A stretch of 64,000 nt of DNA from Synchiropus splendidus (GCF_027744825.2 NC_071348.1:19005563-19069562), one strand, 5' to 3'; counted from the stretch's first letter, positions 1 through 8,549 are shown. The notes: generated by a model not told the origin, from the letters alone. Translations and numbers: made by a program.

Positions 1-2085
1 AAGTTTAGCTCGAAAGACCGTCTGCATTACATTGGGGCCTATCCTCCTCCGTCAGACTACGGCGTTGAGGGCATGTCAGACCCTGAACAGAGAGATTTTT
101 ACAGCTGGTACGAATCTGTGTGTGAGAATTCTTTCAATTTCAGGAGTGAAGCTATTCACTATTGTAAAAACGATGTCGACATTCTGGCCAGAGGGTGTGT
201 GATATTTAGAGAGGAGTTTTTTAAAGAAACGGGTGTTGATGCACTCTCGTCCGTAACAATCGCCTCTGCGTGTATGGCTGTTTTCAGGACCAACTTTTTA
301 AAACCAGACACATTAGCCATACCATGTCCCAACAATTATGTAACAAGAGGTAACAAGAGGTTCTCAGACGCTTCCATCCAGTGGTTGCAATGGGAATCAC
401 ACAGACAGGGCATTTCCATACAACATGCCTTGAACCGTGGGGAGATGGTGTTTGGTCAGTATTTTGTTGACGGTTATGCTGAAGTTGACGGTGTTAAGCA
501 GGTCTGGGAGTTTTATGGATGTTTCTTCCACGGTTGTCCCTCATGTGTTGACCCTCATGCAGTCTGTCCGTTAAGAGGTAGACCATATGGTGAATTCTAC
601 TCTGCTACGATGGAGAGAGAGCAGGCGTTAAAGTCTGATCATGGGGTGCGTTTTATTACCATCTGGGAACACGAATGGCGTTCACTTCGACAATCGTGTG
701 ATGATCTCAGAGACTTTCTCTTAGATTTTGACACCCCTGAGCCTCTCAACCCTCGTAATGCCCTCTACGGTGGTAGAACCAGCGCTTTAAAGTTGCGTTA
801 CACGGCTAAGCCTGGTGAAAAAGTTTATTACGCTGATGTCACGTCTCTGTATCCTTATGTCAACAGCACGTGTTCCTATCCCCTAGGTCACCCCCGAATA
901 ATTCACAAGGACTTTGGGGATCCCAGACAGTACTTTGGTCTTATCAAGGCGGTTGTCTATCCTCCTAGGGGTTTATATGTACCCGTTTTACCCTACAGAG
1001 GACCAGGGGGTAAATTACACTTCACGTTATGCCGTATCTGTTCAAGTCATAATGTTCAAGACAATGGCTGTACGCATAATGATGATGAGCGTGCTTTGAC
1101 AGGGGTCTGGGTCACGGTTGAGTTCAACAAGGCTCTGGACAAGGGATACAGGGTGGCCAAGATTATTGAAGTATGGCATTTTGATAGCTCTAGCGATTGT
1201 ATTTTCACAGGTTACATCCGTACATTCCTGAAGGGCAAACAGGAGGCTTCTGGTTACCCTGCTGAGGCCGTTGATCAGGAAAGCCGCGACAAATACATTA
1301 AGGATTATCAAACCCATCAGGGGATTTTGCTTTGTGCTGATAAGATTTGTCACAACCCAGCAAAGAGACAGGTGGCTAAAGCTTGTCTTAATAGCCTGTG
1401 GGGCAAGTTCTGCCAGAGGGAGAACATGTCTCAGGTTTCTGTAGTGTCAGACCCCAACGAGTTTTTCAGTTTCTTGTTTTCAGGGAAATACGAGGTCAGC
1501 TACTTTAACGTGCTGGATGAGAAAAAAGTTGTGATCCAGTGGCGTTACAAGGGTCTCTACCCTCCTGGTAAAAGCAGCAATGTTTTTATCGGAGCTTTTA
1601 CCACTGCTTATGCACGTCTGAAGTTGTACAGTTACATGGAGAAATTGCAGGAGAATGTTCTCTATGTTGACACAGACAGCTTGATATATGTGGTGAAAGA
1701 CGGCGAGACACCTTTAAAATTAGGTAACTATCTCGGTGATCTGACTGATGAACTCGACGGGGATAGCATCGAGGACTTTGTTTCGGCGGGTCCTAAGACG
1801 TATGCTTATAGGACCAAAGGACAGAAGAAGGTTGTGATGAAAGTTAAAGGTATCACGCAAACAAAAGAGGCTTGTCAGCAGATAAACTTTGACTCTGTCA
1901 GAGATCTTGTAGAGGGCTATTTACAGAATTCACCTGATGGGCTGCTTGAGACCCGTCAACACAGCATTGTGAGGGATAAAAAGAACATCACTTTAAAAAA
2001 CAGATCAGTTACTAAAAAACTCCGGGTCGTGTACGATAAAAGGCGTTTGTTTTCAGACGGCACAACCAAACCTTTCGGGTTCTGA
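1..2085 (+). CDS. Protein-primed family B DNA polymerase, N-terminus outside the window
   Basis: Replicates the element DNA, in this family from a protein primer. The frame is open from base 1 with no start, so the gene continues to the left; copy 2 shows roughly 640 further codons. Seen motifs: an Exo III-like stretch YCKNDVD (160-180), polymerase motif A DVTSLYP starting at 835, motif B NSLWGKF (1390-1410) and motif C YVDTDS around 1664-1680, followed by a KVKG segment typical of family B. All catalytic aspartates of motifs A and C are present. The ATG at 73 is internal and not a credible start because 24 codons upstream of it are conserved in copy 2. It leads a tight plus-strand cluster with the ATPase 24 bases downstream. 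Confidence 0.93.
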   Translation, partial: KFSSKDRLHYIGAYPPPSDYGVEGMSDPEQRDFYSWYESVCENSFNFRSEAIHYCKNDVDILARGCVIFREEFFKETGVDALSSVTIASACMAVFRTNFLKPDTLAIPCPNNYVTRGNKRFSDASIQWLQWESHRQGISIQHALNRGEMVFGQYFVDGYAEVDGVKQVWEFYGCFFHGCPSCVDPHAVCPLRGRPYGEFYSATMEREQALKSDHGVRFITIWEHEWRSLRQSCDDLRDFLLDFDTPEPLNPRNALYGGRTSALKLRYTAKPGEKVYYADVTSLYPYVNSTCSYPLGHPRIIHKDFGDPRQYFGLIKAVVYPPRGLYVPVLPYRGPGGKLHFTLCRICSSHNVQDNGCTHNDDERALTGVWVTVEFNKALDKGYRVAKIIEVWHFDSSSDCIFTGYIRTFLKGKQEASGYPAEAVDQESRDKYIKDYQTHQGILLCADKICHNPAKRQVAKACLNSLWGKFCQRENMSQVSVVSDPNEFFSFLFSGKYEVSYFNVLDEKKVVIQWRYKGLYPPGKSSNVFIGAFTTAYARLKLYSYMEKLQENVLYVDTDSLIYVVKDGETPLKLGNYLGDLTDELDGDSIEDFVSAGPKTYAYRTKGQKKVVMKVKGITQTKEACQQINFDSVRDLVEGYLQNSPDGLLETRQHSIVRDKKNITLKNRSVTKKLRVVYDKRRLFSDGTTKPFGF

Positions 2086-2109
2086 GTTTTGAGTGGATGA
2101 GGGGTCATT

Positions 2110-2778
2110 ATGGAAGAAATTCATTTCGATCCTCGTTTGAAAACACCATTTTCATGTCTAGTGGTGGGGCCATCAGGGTCAGGAAAAACCCATTTTGTAA
2201 AATGTATACTTGAAAATTGTGAACATGTTATGGATGATGCCAATGTAAATATTGTATGGATTTATACTTCTTTTCAACCGATGTACAGTGAATTGCAAAA
2301 GATGAATAAAAATATCAAATTCATTGAATGTTTACCTGAATCTTTTGAAAATGAAGATGTATTTCCTTCTGATAGAAAACATTTGATTATTCTTGACGAT
2401 GTTATTTTTGAAGCTTCTGAAAACCCTGAGGTTGTTCGCATTTTTACACAGTACAGACATCATAAAAATATGAGTGTTATAATGCTGACGCAAAACTTAT
2501 TTCATCGTGGTAAATATAGTCGTACTATTAGTCTGAATAGCAATTACTTTGTACTGTTTAAGAATCCTCGCGATAAAATGCAGATAAAAGTTCTTGCTCA
2601 ACAGGTTTACCTGTCTCAAAGAGCTTTCTTTCTTGAAAGCTTTGAAGATGCTACAGCTGACGCACACGGGTACTTAATTGTTGATCTAACACCCTCAGGT
2701 CCAGAACGCTACAGACTAAGGACCGGGATACTTCCTCATCAACGTCACACGGTGTACATACCAAAAACGTCTGCTTAA
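2110..2778 (+). CDS. FtsK/HerA-superfamily DNA-packaging ATPase (A32-like)
   Basis: Predicted to pump element DNA into capsids using ATP. The 222-aa protein has Walker A GPSGSGKT at residues 20-27, Walker B LIILDD at 92-97, a TQN sensor-like motif at 127-129 and a basic KNPRDK segment at 151-156, the layout of the compact A32-like ATPases of Polintons and related viruses. Length is normal for the group. It starts 24 bases after the polymerase stop and ends 3 bases before the next ATG, so the cluster is probably co-expressed. The gene is visibly more A/T-rich than the polymerase gene before it. Assignment as ATPase is strong; the packaging role is inferred from the family. Confidence 0.9.
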   Translation: MEEIHFDPRLKTPFSCLVVGPSGSGKTHFVKCILENCEHVMDDANVNIVWIYTSFQPMYSELQKMNKNIKFIECLPESFENEDVFPSDRKHLIILDDVIFEASENPEVVRIFTQYRHHKNMSVIMLTQNLFHRGKYSRTISLNSNYFVLFKNPRDKMQIKVLAQQVYLSQRAFFLESFEDATADAHGYLIVDLTPSGPERYRLRTGILPHQRHTVYIPKTSA

Positions 2779-2781
2779 GTT

Positions 2782-3123
2782 ATGTCAGCGCGTATAAAAA
2801 GAAACGCGGGTTTACTTAAGGAACTATACCATGCTCCGTCAAAGAAACGTAAAGACATTTTGATGCGTAGTTCTCGGGACTTTATTCAAGCTCTCGGTGA
2901 GATCGCCCTGAATGTTTTGAAGGGGAATGTACCATTGTCGCAGGCTCAGTTCAAAAAACTGAAAAAACAGAAGAAAAACATCAGACTCTTGGCTAATAAA
3001 AAGGCGTGCGTGAAGCGTAAACGAAGGATTCTTAAAAAGCAATCGGGAGGATTCATTTTGCCGTTGCTAGCGGCTGCCGTTCCAATCATTGGAAATCTAA
3101 TAGGAGGACTTGTAAAGAAGTAA
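2782..3123 (+). CDS. Small basic protein with C-terminal hydrophobic tail (candidate pX-like core protein)
   Basis: A 113-aa protein, strongly basic through residues 58-86 (many Lys/Arg), followed by a Gly-Gly and a hydrophobic Gly/Ala/Ile-rich segment at about residues 91-111 that ends in Lys-Lys. This basic-then-hydrophobic plan resembles adenovirus-type core peptide precursors and recurs in fish Polintons, so a DNA-condensing or membrane-active virion role is plausible, but it is inferred from composition only. An LIGG|L stretch near the C-terminus fits the adenain-type consensus (Met/Ile/Leu, any, Gly, Gly). The ATG lies 3 bases after the ATPase stop. The homologue in copy 2 (21432-22472) is split by a solo LTR. 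Confidence 0.8.
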   Translation: MSARIKRNAGLLKELYHAPSKKRKDILMRSSRDFIQALGEIALNVLKGNVPLSQAQFKKLKKQKKNIRLLANKKACVKRKRRILKKQSGGFILPLLAAAVPIIGNLIGGLVKK

Positions 3124-3129
3124 AACACC

Positions 3130-3900
3130 ATGAAGACTGTCCAGAAAATGTATCTCGTCTCTCCTCAGCAAATTAACCGGTTATCACGTCCAACCCCCGA
3201 CATCCGTGAAACTGCCGAAGATGAATTAAATGACAAGATGAGGTCCATTCTAAATGATTCTCAGTTAAACTCGTATGAGAAGATTAAAAAGTACGATGCT
3301 CTATTGCAAAGATATTTAACCTTTACAAAACAGGATCAGAGAGACCAAAGGAGAGTAACTCTGACTTTACAACGAGACGGAGTCAGCGATCAACCCCACG
3401 ACTCTAACAGTCGTGTCGAAAGTGTTCTAAAAACACCCTCTGTAACAGACGACTTGGGTAAGGATATTCTAAATAGCCTTCCGTCAAAAGCTCGAAGAAA
3501 TGCTGAATACATTATCCAGAGGATATCCAAAAACGGTGATGGTTGGAATATGAATGGCGAATTTATGTATGAAGGAAATGCTGTAAAAGGCTCTCATGTG
3601 ATTGATATATTCAAGTACCTTTCCCTACCGTATAAGAAAACGAGTTCTTCATTACCTGAGGGCTGGTCCGAGTTTCTCGTCACATTATTAAAGCTAAACA
3701 TCCCTCTCACACTGCTGTCCAATCCTGAAGCGAGGGCTCAATATCAGAGACTTAAATCGAATTCTATCTCGCGAAAGAAAAGTATAGCTGAGAGCTGGTC
3801 TCCCGACCCAAAGGATCCTAAAGCGACACCTCGACGACGCTTGACACGTGTAGTGACCAAAGGGAAGAAATTGTCTCTAACACCTCGATGGTTTTCCTGA
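3130..3900 (+). CDS. Conserved Polinton protein of unknown function, 256 aa
   Basis: I do not recognise a domain of known function. The N-terminal half (residues 1-95) is charged and probably helical. A middle block (about 110-180) contains conserved-looking LPSKARRNAEYIIQ and NGDGWNMNGEFMYEG stretches, and the C-terminus (220-256) is basic and Ser/Thr/Pro-rich. There are no signal peptide or membrane segments. Its place as the last gene of the packaging/replication cluster, 6 bases after the small basic gene, and its retention in copy 2 suggest a structural or DNA-binding role; that is inference. The copy 2 homologue at 20750-21425 has an in-frame TAG and has lost the C-terminal basic tail. 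Confidence 0.8.
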   Translation: MKTVQKMYLVSPQQINRLSRPTPDIRETAEDELNDKMRSILNDSQLNSYEKIKKYDALLQRYLTFTKQDQRDQRRVTLTLQRDGVSDQPHDSNSRVESVLKTPSVTDDLGKDILNSLPSKARRNAEYIIQRISKNGDGWNMNGEFMYEGNAVKGSHVIDIFKYLSLPYKKTSSSLPEGWSEFLVTLLKLNIPLTLLSNPEARAQYQRLKSNSISRKKSIAESWSPDPKDPKATPRRRLTRVVTKGKKLSLTPRWFS

Positions 3901-3935
3901 ATAATTGTCTTGTACACGGTTATTGTCTTTTCATC

Positions 3936-3951
3936 AATAAAATGTTTTATT
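3936..3951. terminator. Bidirectional polyadenylation signal between convergent genes
   Basis: AATAAAATGTTTTATT reads as AATAAA on both strands (plus 3936-3941, minus 3951-3946). It sits in the 111-bp gap between the ends of the plus-strand cluster and the minus-strand protease gene, exactly where both transcripts need a 3' end. It is a near-perfect palindrome with a TG centre and could also form a hairpin. Confidence 0.7.
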
Positions 3952-4011
3952 GAATTATTATGTGATTACAGATTTTTCTTTTAAACACACGCACAAACAA
4001 AATAAGATTAG

Positions 4012-4554
4012 TCACACGTTACAATAGTCTTTAAAATACAGAAGAGAACAGTTTTGTTGTTTCCACGGACAGTGTGCACATCTTTTTAGACATTTTTGAT
4101 GTCCTTTCACAAAGTTGTATACCATGAGGTCGTTTTTTAGGGTATCGTCGCTGTATAGACTTAATACTTCTTCCATAGACAGCCCTCTAGCACGATGACA
4201 GAGGTAGAAGACGCAATGATGACCGCATACAAACGATAGAGCATGCTGTAGTTGGCCATTGTTGTACTTGATGTTGCCTGAATGTTTCTTGAGAAACTTT
4301 AAAATATTTTCAGGGTAATGTGAAAAGTACGGACCCATTCCGAATGAGTCAAAGAAAGTTGTTCTACCGTCTTCTTCGAGAGTTAAAGCCAACCAGTGCT
4401 CTCCTGGTTTATGTGCCGGGTGTGTGTTGACGACGAAATATGCAGGCGATCTGAGGGGTTGAGTGTATTGAGGCAACTTATCCGACGGCCATACACCGTA
4501 AAATGTGTCGCCCAAGAGACCTCTCAGCAGCCTCTGTAACTGGAGACTATCCAT
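4012..4554 (-). CDS. Adenain-like cysteine protease (Ulp1/C5-type maturation protease)
   Basis: Predicted to cleave capsid precursor proteins during virion maturation. The 180-aa protein carries the expected ordered catalytic set: His53 in GEHW, Asp69 in FFDSFG, Gln103, and Cys110 in FVCGHHC. The Gln-to-Cys spacing of seven matches adenovirus-type proteases. A Cys-rich C-terminus (KCLKRCAHCPW) may bind metal or a cofactor. It is the last gene of the minus-strand late block, 12 bases downstream of the capsid gene across an A-rich spacer. Copy 2 has a 460-bp insertion just after the catalytic Cys-Gly-His codons. Confidence 0.9.
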   Translation of the reverse strand: MDSLQLQRLLRGLLGDTFYGVWPSDKLPQYTQPLRSPAYFVVNTHPAHKPGEHWLALTLEEDGRTTFFDSFGMGPYFSHYPENILKFLKKHSGNIKYNNGQLQHALSFVCGHHCVFYLCHRARGLSMEEVLSLYSDDTLKNDLMVYNFVKGHQKCLKRCAHCPWKQQNCSLLYFKDYCNV

Positions 4555-4566
4555 AACTTTTTTTTT

Positions 4567-5874
4567 TTAATAATAGTCCACCAACACTTGTCTTTTCGCA
4601 TCAATCTCCAGAATGGAAACGTAACAAGCGTACACAATCAGTGTTACGGTGTTTGGTAAGGGTACTCTGAATCTCATCTCCAGTCTTAAATTCCCATTTG
4701 AGACAGGGGAGAGAGCGTCGTTGTCGTCGGCTGGATTGAGATTAAACGCAAACAACGAATAACCTCCGTTAAAACCTTCGCGGTCAATGCTTAGCGGTAG
4801 ATCCTTCAAATGTCTTCCTGTAGCTAGAATCATGTTATAAAACTCTCTGACCGCCATACCGTTATTAAACTGAGGTTGAAAAGCTTTAGCGGGGATCTGT
4901 CGACCGTCCTGACAGAGGGCGAGATATTCGGTGTTGTAATGGTGAAAATTGAACGGGGAGAGATCTCTCCTACCGGTAAACGCCTCATGATGCACCATCC
5001 CTAAAACCACGTATTTAGGTATTGAACCCAGAAATAAATTCTCCTGGGTACATATTCTTGAGTTTTCTGGAATGGAGTATGTTTTTACGTTGACACGTGA
5101 GAGGGGGTAGAGAGCATTTCCTTTCAACAAACCCGCTGCATGACCTATTCTCACAGCTGGCGAAACAGTGACTTTCTTCACAAACAGAGAGGCGCCGAGG
5201 ATTTTCAGACGAAAGGTGGAGTCGCGGGGCCCGGTCAGACAGAAGGCATCGTTCGCCCTGGTGAGTTTAATTCTTAAATCGACCGAGTTTAATAACAGTC
5301 TCTCGCAGAAAAATATGTCGCTGTGAAGAGGACCGAGAAGGTGTACTTCTCTGGATCTGCTCGTGAACTCTGCCCGTTTATTAAGGCCAGCGTTGGGTCC
5401 GTTTACAGTGACGATCGAGTCGACCGACCCGGGTGTGTCTTGGTAAAAAAGACCGGCGCTAAACTGTGTTTTAAGAGTGTCGCCGGAAAAGTTGAGAAGT
5501 GTTTCAATCATAGCTCTGTACGGGTGAGTGGAACTGGACTGCGAAATCATCCGATCCCCCAGAACCACATCGCACTGATCAAAGATTGTGTTTAGAGGAT
5601 AATTGATGAGGCCGACTGCTGCGTCGTTAGCCAGCGGGGTGCCATCGGCATTAGTAATTCTTGCACGCACGTGTAGAAGGGTGTCGTTTAGGTCTAGATA
5701 CTTTTCGCCGTCTCCCGGTATAAAAAACTCAATCGGTCCTCCTTCGCTGATAGCGGCTACTGGAGCAATTTCTGTGTAAATTTTGTCCTCGATGGAAAGC
5801 TGCGTCATCGGCGGCGTGAATAAATCCAGTTCTGCCAATGTGCATTCAGTAGATTTCTGGTGTAGGAGCGCCAT
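4567..5874 (-). CDS. Major capsid protein, double jelly-roll type (hexon-like)
   Basis: A 435-aa protein matching the Polinton major capsid family, whose vertebrate copies are often labelled after a nematode hypothetical protein. Recognition rests on a FFIPGDGEKYLDLNDT block near residues 50-65, an NYPLNTIFDQCDVVLGD block near 96-112, and the long Ser/Thr- and beta-rich remainder. Such proteins form trimers with pseudo-hexagonal symmetry in icosahedral shells; that role comes from the family. The start ATG at 5874 follows a conserved A/T-rich promoter-like stretch. The frame is fully open here, whereas the copy 2 version (18012-19697) has frameshifts and a solo LTR insertion. Confidence 0.9.
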   Translation of the reverse strand: MALLHQKSTECTLAELDLFTPPMTQLSIEDKIYTEIAPVAAISEGGPIEFFIPGDGEKYLDLNDTLLHVRARITNADGTPLANDAAVGLINYPLNTIFDQCDVVLGDRMISQSSSTHPYRAMIETLLNFSGDTLKTQFSAGLFYQDTPGSVDSIVTVNGPNAGLNKRAEFTSRSREVHLLGPLHSDIFFCERLLLNSVDLRIKLTRANDAFCLTGPRDSTFRLKILGASLFVKKVTVSPAVRIGHAAGLLKGNALYPLSRVNVKTYSIPENSRICTQENLFLGSIPKYVVLGMVHHEAFTGRRDLSPFNFHHYNTEYLALCQDGRQIPAKAFQPQFNNGMAVREFYNMILATGRHLKDLPLSIDREGFNGGYSLFAFNLNPADDNDALSPVSNGNLRLEMRFRVPLPNTVTLIVYACYVSILEIDAKRQVLVDYY

Positions 5875-5880
5875 GTTACT

Positions 5881-5904
5881 GTATATAAGGTTTTTTAAAA
5901 TATA
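5881..5904 (-). promoter_or_regulatory. Putative TATA-type promoter of the capsid gene
   Basis: On the minus strand, TATATTTTAAAA (5904-5893) lies about 20-30 bases before the capsid ATG, followed by a second TATATA 7 bases before it. The whole A/T block is conserved before the copy 2 capsid gene (17980-18011). Only the upstream box is far enough away for a classical TATA role. Confidence 0.45.
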
Positions 5905-6332
5905 TCGGAGCTCCCTCTGGACTTCCTCTTGGCCCGTTTGCTTCTGTCAACTGGCTTCTTTCTTTTTTTGTTTGTACGTTTATTTGAGCTCTGTGTTACA
6001 CGTCGTCCTGGTGGTCGTCTCTTTGTCCTTCGTGATAAGACGGCTATACCACCTGACTCTTCCTGTCTCTGTTGATCGCTCATTCCTCTCACGGTACGGG
6101 TGAACATATCCGAGGCTGTGTTACCCAATGCTGATTTGAGATGAGGGTTTGCTATGGCAATACCTCTTTTCAACAGAGGTGATACAAACCGAAACATTTT
6201 TGAGAAGAGGGAACCGATGCCTCGTCCGTACATAACCGGGGCACCGTAGAACCCGGGTAGATCTCCGCCCACCTGTTTTTCATAATATTGTACAAATCTG
6301 TGCGGGTCGTCTCTTAAGCCTGCATGTACCAT
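5895..6332 (-). CDS. Candidate pVI-like minor virion protein, 145 aa
   Basis: The first 37 residues end in MYGR followed by Gly38, which fits the adenain cleavage pattern (Met/Ile/Leu, any, Gly, any, then Gly). Next comes a hydrophobic/amphipathic stretch, residues 38-62 (GIGSLFSKMFRFVSPLLKRG), and then a very basic tail (105-140, Arg/Lys-rich). A short propeptide, protease site and amphipathic helix is the plan of the adenovirus membrane-lytic protein, so I infer a cement, lytic or core role. There is no enzymatic motif. It sits between penton and capsid genes in the late block. The copy 2 homologue is at 17561-17993. Confidence 0.75.
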   Translation of the reverse strand: MVHAGLRDDPHRFVQYYEKQVGGDLPGFYGAPVMYGRGIGSLFSKMFRFVSPLLKRGIAIANPHLKSALGNTASDMFTRTVRGMSDQQRQEESGGIAVLSRRTKRRPPGRRVTQSSNKRTNKKRKKPVDRSKRAKRKSRGSSDIF

Positions 6333-6421
6333 TGTGTTTGTTTATGACGTGGTCTGCAAAGGAGGGTTATCTCTCTCCGGCGTTGTGATGATGAATGGAT
6401 TTCCAGACGACGATACGAGGG

Positions 6422-6428
6422 TTATATA
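6422..6428 (-). promoter_or_regulatory. TATA box upstream of the 145-aa gene
   Basis: TATATAA on the minus strand, 90 bases before the ATG at 6332 and immediately beyond the penton stop codon. It is conserved in copy 2 (near 17464-17472). Confidence 0.5.
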
Positions 6429-6436
6429 ATATCCTA

Positions 6437-7379
6437 TCAAGTAACAGGTCTAAAGTGTAGAGTCACCACCACTTTTCCAAAGGTAAAATTGACTGGTTTG
6501 TTAAGATCTGATTTAATTTGTACCTGAATATTTTCAATATGGTTCTTGGCAACTGGTAAATAGTAAGCAGGGTTAAAATGTTGTGTGATTATATCTGAGT
6601 AACGACCCTTGATTTCCACCGTTCTTAAAAGCGATGCATATGCATCCCCTACAAGCTGAGGTCTTACAACGTCGCTGTAACAGTAAAGATGGTAAAACCC
6701 CGCTTTTAAATCAACTGGGTGGGGCGCTCTGAACTCGCAAAAATTGATCCAATGACCAGGCTCTACACCTAACATGTAAGCTAAAGGCGAGTTAAAAAGC
6801 ACTAGGTTCTGCCCGTCTCCTTGAAGATCAATTTTTTGCCGTGCACCGTCAAACAGGAAGCGTATATTGTTATTGGTTTTTTTTAAAGGTTTGCTCCAAC
6901 TCGGTTGTAATCTGATTAATAGAGCTGTAATATCCACCCTTGAACTTCAGTTTAGAAATATCTGTTCCTGCAGTTTTGAAATGTCGATCAACCCCTCGTG
7001 ATTCGTCTTTTTTCCTCTGAGGTGAGGCGCTGGCGTCAGGATCCGGAGCCCTAAGTCTCGCCATGGCTCTATGAAATTCATCTTTATGCCGCCTCGACGT
7101 GTTAGCATCTGAATCTGATCCTCTTGGGGGAGCCGTGTTTGTGTTGGAATCAGTTCCTCTAGGGTTCGGTTTCCAGTAAAATGACGCCGCATCCTCCGGA
7201 ATATTATGCCATGTGTGAGGGTATGTAATCTCCGTCAAAGCCACCTCCCATTTCCCGTTTAAATCGATATGTTGTGCTAAATCAACGCGGAAAGTACCGA
7301 TCGAGTTGTCTTTAAAAACTTTTGCGCTGGCGTTTGATGGTAAAGTCACATAGAAGCCAGTGTTCTTTGAGCCGTACAT
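6437..7379 (-). CDS. Penton-like minor capsid protein, split by one frameshift
   Basis: Matches the Polinton penton/minor capsid family (single jelly-roll) at its N-terminus: an FYVTLPSNAS block near residue 9 and a WEVALTEITYPHTWHNIP block near 43-60. A hydrophilic Asp/Ser/Arg linker follows (about 70-125). The first frame ends at 6870 and the remainder is in another frame (6437 to about 6885). The break is at a run of eight T (6877-6884; A on the coding strand); copy 2 has seven A at the same place and stays in frame there. So one inserted base in copy 1, or a sequencing error, explains the split. Penton forms the five-fold vertices in this family. Confidence 0.82.
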
Positions 7380-7412
7380 GATGATATGACGCCTGGTGTA
7401 AAGAAGGATCGT

Positions 7413-7420
7413 CTTATATA
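7413..7420 (-). promoter_or_regulatory. TATA box of the penton gene
   Basis: TATATAAG on the minus strand, 34 bases before the penton ATG (7379). It overlaps the stop codon of the integrase gene (7414-7416), so the compact element reuses coding DNA as promoter. It is conserved in copy 2 at 16555-16562. Confidence 0.6.
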
Positions 7421-8493
7421 TTTTTTATATCTGAAGCTTTTACCCAACTGTTGAATTTTTCAGGCCAGTTCTTCCACTGGACAAAGACCTGTCTCTCTCC
7501 TTTAACGCGTCGTTCCTTGAGAATCTTTTCAACGTGAAATACTTTATCCTTAACGAGTTGTACTTTTTGTAATTCTTGATCATAAAATGACCCCTGGATG
7601 GGTTCGCCGTCGAAATCTTTCAATTTATACACAGGCGGGTTGCGGTGAATACATTCAGTTATCGTAAATATCTCGTCTGTAAAACTCTGCTCATACTTTT
7701 TGTCAAATACACCTCGTAGTTTTGATATCCTAACATGATCGCCCTCCTTAAATTTCGGCTTCTGTCGACCTCTCGACGGTCTAATGTAAAGATTGTCAAA
7801 CACTTGCAGAGTATTTTCTTTAGTTACTTCCATCGGTGTCATTTTTATACTACTGTGATAGCTGTGATTATAACTCTTTACTAGATCCTGTAAAACCTCG
7901 ATGTAACGTAGAGTGTTTTTAGCTGTAAAATATCTCCACATCCGATTTTTAAGAGTGCGGTTAAATCTCTCAACCACAGAGGCCTTAACGTCACTCGCTG
8001 TTGAAAAATGATTAATACCCTTCCTTTCCATCAAAGCCCTGAAACTCTTGTTAAAAAATTCTTTCCCGTCATCCGTCTGTAGCTTTGCAGGCGTCCCGCT
8101 CTCCTCCAGCACTGATTCAAACGCCTTCATTGTCTCAATCGCAGTCTTTCTTTTTAAAACGCGTACATAGGCCTTCTTTGAAAATACATCTATAACGGTC
8201 AACAAGTAATTTTGATCGTCGTTATATCTAGCCAACGCCTGCATGTCGCATAGGTCGGCCTGGAATTGTTGAAGTGGCCTGTGAACAAATACTCTGTTTC
8301 TCGGAAAGTTTACTCTGACCGGTTTATGCAGGGTGTAAGCATCCTGTTTTGATAAAAAATCTTTAATAGATTTAGAACTGACTGGTTTTCCAGTCTCAGC
8401 CTGCACCCCTCGACGAAGGCGATCCGCACCTCCGTAGCTCCCGGGGTGAAGAGGATTGTAATAAACTCTTTTAATGATGTGTTTCACCGACAT
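7414..8493 (-). CDS. Polinton integrase: retroviral-type DDE core plus chromodomain
   Basis: Inserts the element DNA into chromosomes. The 359-aa protein has the rve catalytic triad Asp80 (QADLCD), Asp141 (LQTDDGKEF) and Glu175 (VVERFNRT), with 33 residues between the last two, close to the DX35E norm. A KFKEGDHVRISK segment follows, like the integrase C-terminal SH3-like region. The last about 40 residues form a chromodomain (VFVQWKNWPEKFNSWV) expected to read histone marks and guide targeting. Start ATG at 8493 is supported by the same start in copy 2 (15501). The frame is intact here; copy 2 has several stops and indels. Confidence 0.93.
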   Translation of the reverse strand: MSVKHIIKRVYYNPLHPGSYGGADRLRRGVQAETGKPVSSKSIKDFLSKQDAYTLHKPVRVNFPRNRVFVHRPLQQFQADLCDMQALARYNDDQNYLLTVIDVFSKKAYVRVLKRKTAIETMKAFESVLEESGTPAKLQTDDGKEFFNKSFRALMERKGINHFSTASDVKASVVERFNRTLKNRMWRYFTAKNTLRYIEVLQDLVKSYNHSYHSSIKMTPMEVTKENTLQVFDNLYIRPSRGRQKPKFKEGDHVRISKLRGVFDKKYEQSFTDEIFTITECIHRNPPVYKLKDFDGEPIQGSFYDQELQKVQLVKDKVFHVEKILKERRVKGERQVFVQWKNWPEKFNSWVKASDIKNI

Positions 8494-8543
8494 GTTAAAT
8501 GAGAAATGAATGAGCCGAGATCCGAATATGCTTCTTAATGTTT

Positions 8544-8549
8544 TTTATT
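8544..8549 (-). terminator. Polyadenylation signal after the 273-aa gene
   Basis: AATAAA on the minus strand, 64 bases downstream of the stop at 8613, ahead of the integrase start. It is conserved in copy 2 (15445-15450). Confidence 0.55.

Noticed and set aside
1042..1353. 103-aa antisense frame inside the polymerase gene (also seen in copy 2)
   Set aside because: It is conserved only because the polymerase frame is conserved on the other strand; no start context or family match.
6877..6884. Programmed ribosomal frameshift in the penton gene
   Set aside because: Copy 2 has one base fewer and needs no shift at this site; an indel or read error is simpler.
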